This document shows, in pieces, positions 5,722 through 7,013 of a stretch of 7,013 nucleotides of DNA (position 1 is its first letter; each line of letters begins with the position of its first letter). Where the stretch lies: the NCBI GenBank assembly GCA_903833025.1, contig CAILDT010000636.1:1-7013 (forward strand), given 5' to 3'. A program made the translations under genes and the position numbers. This stretch comes from an uncultured Bacteroidota bacterium (lineage in GTDB: Bacteria; Bacteroidota; Bacteroidia; 2-12-FULL-35-15). Below the pieces are notes generated by a model. The model made no database searches, was not told the DNA's origin, and worked only from the letters and a program-made list of their open reading frames with translations.

Positions 5722-7013
5722 TTATTTTTTCTCGTCTTTCACTTCTTCAAAATCAACATCCGTTACTTCGTCATCTTTCTTTGTTTCTCCTGCGTCGCCT
5801 TGATGTTGTTCCGCACCACCATTAGCCCCAGCACCTTGTGTTGCATTATACATATCTTGAGAAGCTGCCTGCCAAGCGTTATTTAATTTTTCTAAAGATG
5901 AATCAATACTAGATAAATCTTTTGAAGCGTGAGCCGTTTTTAATTCTGCCAAAGCCCCTTCAATAACCGATTTCTTTTCAGCAGGAATTTTATCACCATA
6001 CTCTTTCAATTGTTTTTCAGTCTGAAAGATAGTAGAATCAGCAGTGTTTACTTTTTCAATTTCCTCTTTTGCTTTTCTATCCGTCTCTGCATTTGCTTCT
6101 GCATCTGCTTTCATACGTTTAATCTCTTCATCAGTCAATCCTGATTTAGCTTCAATACGTATGTTATGCGATTTACCAGTTGCTTTATCTTTAGCAGAAA
6201 CCTGAAGAATACCATTTGCATCAATATCAAAGGTTACTTCTACTTGAGGAATACCACGTGGTGCAGGAGGAATACCATCCAAATTAAATTCACCTAACTT
6301 ACGGTTATCTCTTGCCATTGCGCGCTCTCCTTGATAAACAACTATCTGAACCGATGGTTGGTTATCGCTTGCGGTAGAAAATGTTTCCGATTTTTTAGTA
6401 GGAATAGTAGTGTTTGATTCAATCAACTTAGTGAACACACCGCCCATAGTTTCAATACCTAACGAAAGCGGAGTAACATCTAAAAGCAATACATCTTTCA
6501 CTTCTCCTGTTAATACACCACCTTGAATTGCTGCACCAATTGCAACTACTTCATCTGGGTTAACACCTTTAGAAGGAGCTTTCCCAAAGAACTTCTGGAC
6601 TGCATCTACAATAGCTGGGATACGAGTAGAACCTCCAACTAATATAATTTCGTTGATATCATTTACTGTCAAACCTGCATTTTTTAAGGCAGTTTTACAA
6701 GGTTCAATAGTACGTTTAATCAAATCATCAACCAATTGCTCAAACTTAGCGCGTGTTAAAGTACGAACTAAGTGTTTCGGAATACCATCAACAGGCATTA
6801 TATAAGGTAAATTAATTTCAGAAGTTGCAGTACTTGATAATTCAATCTTAGCTTTTTCAGCAGCTTCTTTCAAACGTTGTAAAGCCATTGGGTCATGACG
6901 TAAATCAATGCCTTCTTCTTTTTTAAATTCATCAGCCAACCAATCAATAATTACCTGGTCAAAATCATCTCCACCTAAGTGAGTATCACCATCGGTACTT
7001 TTTACTTCAAACA
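5722..7013 (-). CDS. dnaK: Molecular chaperone DnaK (Hsp70), 5'-truncated by window edge
   Basis: DnaK binds exposed hydrophobic stretches of unfolded cytoplasmic proteins in cycles driven by ATP, with DnaJ and GrpE. The window holds 429 C-terminal residues; by comparison with E. coli DnaK (638 residues) about 215 N-terminal residues are missing. Counting from the first whole codon at 7011: GDTHLGGDDFD at 8-18 and ILVGGSTRIP at 123-132, both in the nucleotide-binding domain; the interdomain linker DVLLLD at about 173-178; the beta substrate-binding domain to about 290; the helical lid to about 385; a Gly/Ala/Gln-rich tail; and the C-terminal EEVKDEKK, matching the EEVKD ending of bacterial DnaK. 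A TTG at 6939 is internal leucine, since the conserved sequence continues upstream of it to the window edge. The gene converges on the signalling cluster and ends at a strong terminator. No interruption or unusual residue is seen. Confidence 0.97.
   Translation of the reverse strand, partial: FEVKSTDGDTHLGGDDFDQVIIDWLADEFKKEEGIDLRHDPMALQRLKEAAEKAKIELSSTATSEINLPYIMPVDGIPKHLVRTLTRAKFEQLVDDLIKRTIEPCKTALKNAGLTVNDINEIILVGGSTRIPAIVDAVQKFFGKAPSKGVNPDEVVAIGAAIQGGVLTGEVKDVLLLDVTPLSLGIETMGGVFTKLIESNTTIPTKKSETFSTASDNQPSVQIVVYQGERAMARDNRKLGEFNLDGIPPAPRGIPQVEVTFDIDANGILQVSAKDKATGKSHNIRIEAKSGLTDEEIKRMKADAEANAETDRKAKEEIEKVNTADSTIFQTEKQLKEYGDKIPAEKKSVIEGALAELKTAHASKDLSSIDSSLEKLNNAWQAASQDMYNATQGAGANGGAEQHQGDAGETKKDDEVTDVDFEEVKDEKK

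Noticed and set aside
5659..5886. Open frame of 75 codons on the plus strand covering the terminator and the end of dnaK
   Set aside because: It lies almost wholly antisense to the well conserved dnaK C-terminus and includes translated terminator arms; its hydrophobic, Cys/Phe-rich sequence is a reverse-frame shadow.

Overview
The window reads as ordinary chromosomal DNA from a member of the Bacteroidota. It is A+T-rich, its gene starts sit behind A-rich leaders rather than clear Shine-Dalgarno sites, and the tau-type C-terminal domain of its DnaX is the version found in that phylum. The genus cannot be fixed from this sequence. Nothing suggests a phage, plasmid, insertion sequence or CRISPR array.

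Layout. Positions 1-1251 (+) hold the 3' part of dnaX, the clamp-loader subunit of DNA polymerase III; its N-terminal ATPase core lies off the left edge. Positions 1346-5321 (+) hold a compact three-gene signalling cluster: a single-domain response regulator of the Rcp1 type, a small STAS-like (DUF7793-like) protein, and a 1021-residue membrane histidine kinase (MASE1 sensor, coiled coil, HAMP-like segment, three PAS domains, phytochrome-type HisKA, HATPase). A 95-residue membrane protein of unknown function follows at 5379-5666 (+). Positions 5722-7013 (-) hold the 3' two thirds of dnaK, convergent with the rest. A strong hairpin with a U-tract on the dnaK strand lies between the convergent genes.

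How the genes fit together. The two housekeeping genes flank the signalling cluster and have no evident link to it. Within the cluster, the kinase's HDLQEPLR-type phosphoacceptor region is the subtype that pairs with Rcp1-like receivers in cyanobacterial phytochrome systems. The simplest model is that the kinase phosphorylates the neighbouring receiver, which has no output domain and so must act through protein contacts. The STAS-like protein is a candidate partner. The input signal and final output are unknown.

The most notable sequence signal is in dnaX: a run of ten A residues placed exactly at the junction between the clamp-loader core and the tau-specific linker. Both alternative frames stop within three codons after the run, and an AGGAG lies nine bases upstream. 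This is the arrangement expected for making a short gamma-like protein by slippage, as known for dnaX in Thermus (transcriptional) and E. coli (ribosomal).
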